21,356 nucleotides of DNA from DATMXT01 sp035560415 (GTDB lineage Bacteria; Bacillota; Clostridia; Oscillospirales; Feifaniaceae): assembly GCA_035560415.1 (NCBI GenBank), contig DATMZG010000047.1, forward strand, positions 1 through 21,356, given 5' to 3'. Below are positions 21,004 to 21,356 of the stretch, piece after piece. The translations under genes were made by a program, and so were the position numbers. The notes beneath the pieces are model-generated. The model was given only the letters and a program-made list of their open reading frames with translations, was not told where the DNA came from and did not search any database. The stretch's first letter is position 1, and every line of letters starts with the position of its first letter.

Positions 21004-21306
21004 ATGGCGCCGCCCACGAAAAATACCGAGTCTGAGCTTTTGCTTGTGAACATCACGGAGGAGCTCGTCAAAAGGCGGGTTTTGGAGCTCATGGAGACCA
21101 TGGATGTCTGCCGCTGCGAGCGTTGCTACCTTGACGCCTGCGCCATTGCGCTCAACAGCCTGAAGCCCCGCTATGTCACCACCGACAAGGGCTCGCTGAT
21201 GTCGAAGCTCGGCACGACAGACATCCCCTATCAGGCGCAGCTGACCGTCTGCGCGACGCGGGCCATCATGAAGGTCAGGGAACACCCGCACCACGGGCAG
21301 ACGTAA
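21004..21306 (+). CDS. ComFB-family protein (possible c-di-GMP receptor)
   Basis: The 100-residue protein matches the ComFB (late competence development) family: N-terminal NITEELVKRRVLELME helix, the cysteine cluster C-R-C-E-R-C (36-41) followed by YLDACAIALNSLKPRYVTT (42-60). In Bacillus the comFB gene lies in the comF operon but its role there is unclear. In cyanobacteria, and by survey in other phyla, ComFB-domain proteins bind c-di-GMP. The cysteines may bind zinc and are typical of the Bacillota branch. GGAGG at 20991-20995 places the start at 21004. It is not linked to comFA or comFC here. The family call is good, and c-di-GMP binding is an inference. Confidence 0.82.
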   Translation: MAPPTKNTESELLLVNITEELVKRRVLELMETMDVCRCERCYLDACAIALNSLKPRYVTTDKGSLMSKLGTTDIPYQAQLTVCATRAIMKVREHPHHGQT

Positions 21307-21338
21307 TCGCGGCGGGGGCGGGGGAGCGGCGCGGACTT

Positions 21339-21356
21339 TGGCTCAGTGTATGAGCC
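21339..21356. terminator. Possible terminator stem cut by the window edge
   Basis: GGCTCA and TGAGCC form a six-base stem around GTGTA at the extreme right end, about 33 bases past the ComFB stop. Any T-run would lie outside the window. Confidence 0.35.

Noticed and set aside
1..21356. CRISPR array, insertion sequence, integrase or replication origin
   Set aside because: No regularly spaced direct repeats, transposase or integrase motifs, or DnaA-box clusters were seen in the window.

Overview
The window looks like a chromosomal stretch of a GC-rich Bacillota bacterium, probably a member of the Clostridia. Strong GGAGG-type ribosome binding sites precede most genes. Promoters have TTGNNN and TATAAT-like boxes 17 bases apart, and the terminators are compact GC hairpins with T-runs. 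The gene content (UPF0237/UPF0210 pair, clostridial-type NSS transporter, ComFB, tandem AbgB-like M20 hydrolases) fits that placement. The exact genus cannot be told from the sequence alone. Most of the window is visibly GC-rich. Two stretches are lower: about 4.85-6.0 kb (a lone EVE/PUA-like gene) and, less strongly, 16.1-17.6 kb (an AbiE-type toxin-antitoxin pair). Both look acquired.

Layout, left to right. 91-4836 (+): a membrane methyltransferase-like protein, then a GH3-family adenylate-forming enzyme whose stop overlaps the start of a large membrane GAF-GGDEF-HD-GYP protein. 4938-5813 (+): the low-GC lone gene, which joins a small Tudor/SH3-like N-terminus to a putative modified-base reader domain. 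6063-11003 (+): a tightly packed run with its own promoter and a bidirectional terminator. It holds an ABC ATPase, an FtsX-type permease, an orphan beta-class DNA methyltransferase, ThpR (RNA 2',3'-cyclic phosphodiesterase), a zinc-ribbon protein and a DUF2085 membrane protein.

11046-12458 (-): an NSS sodium-dependent transporter with its own promoter. 12724-13030 (-): an apparent independent transcription unit with an A-tract upstream element, a perfect TTGACA-17-TATTAT promoter, about 200 nt of hairpin-rich non-coding sequence and an intrinsic terminator. I could not assign it to a known RNA family. 13041-15185 (-): an operon MobB - ACT (UPF0237) - PFL-like UPF0210 with its own promoter. 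15329-15739 (-): a small membrane-anchored XRE regulator.

15985-16060: tRNA-Val(CAC). 16208-17637 (+): an AbiEi/AbiEii-type toxin-antitoxin pair behind a promoter packed with inverted repeats. 17694-20543 (-): two tandem, highly similar M20 hydrolases (AbgB-like). 20756-20831: tRNA-Ala(CGC). 21004-21306 (+): a ComFB-family protein, a family known to include c-di-GMP receptors. This is notable because the window also encodes a c-di-GMP-type GGDEF/HD-GYP protein.

The most interesting items are the unassigned structured RNA, the GH3/c-di-GMP coupled pair with degenerate motifs in both proteins, the stand-alone reader-domain gene, and the AbiE operator architecture. The two tRNA genes bracketing the AbiE/M20 segment also share nearly the same 3' end plus terminator.
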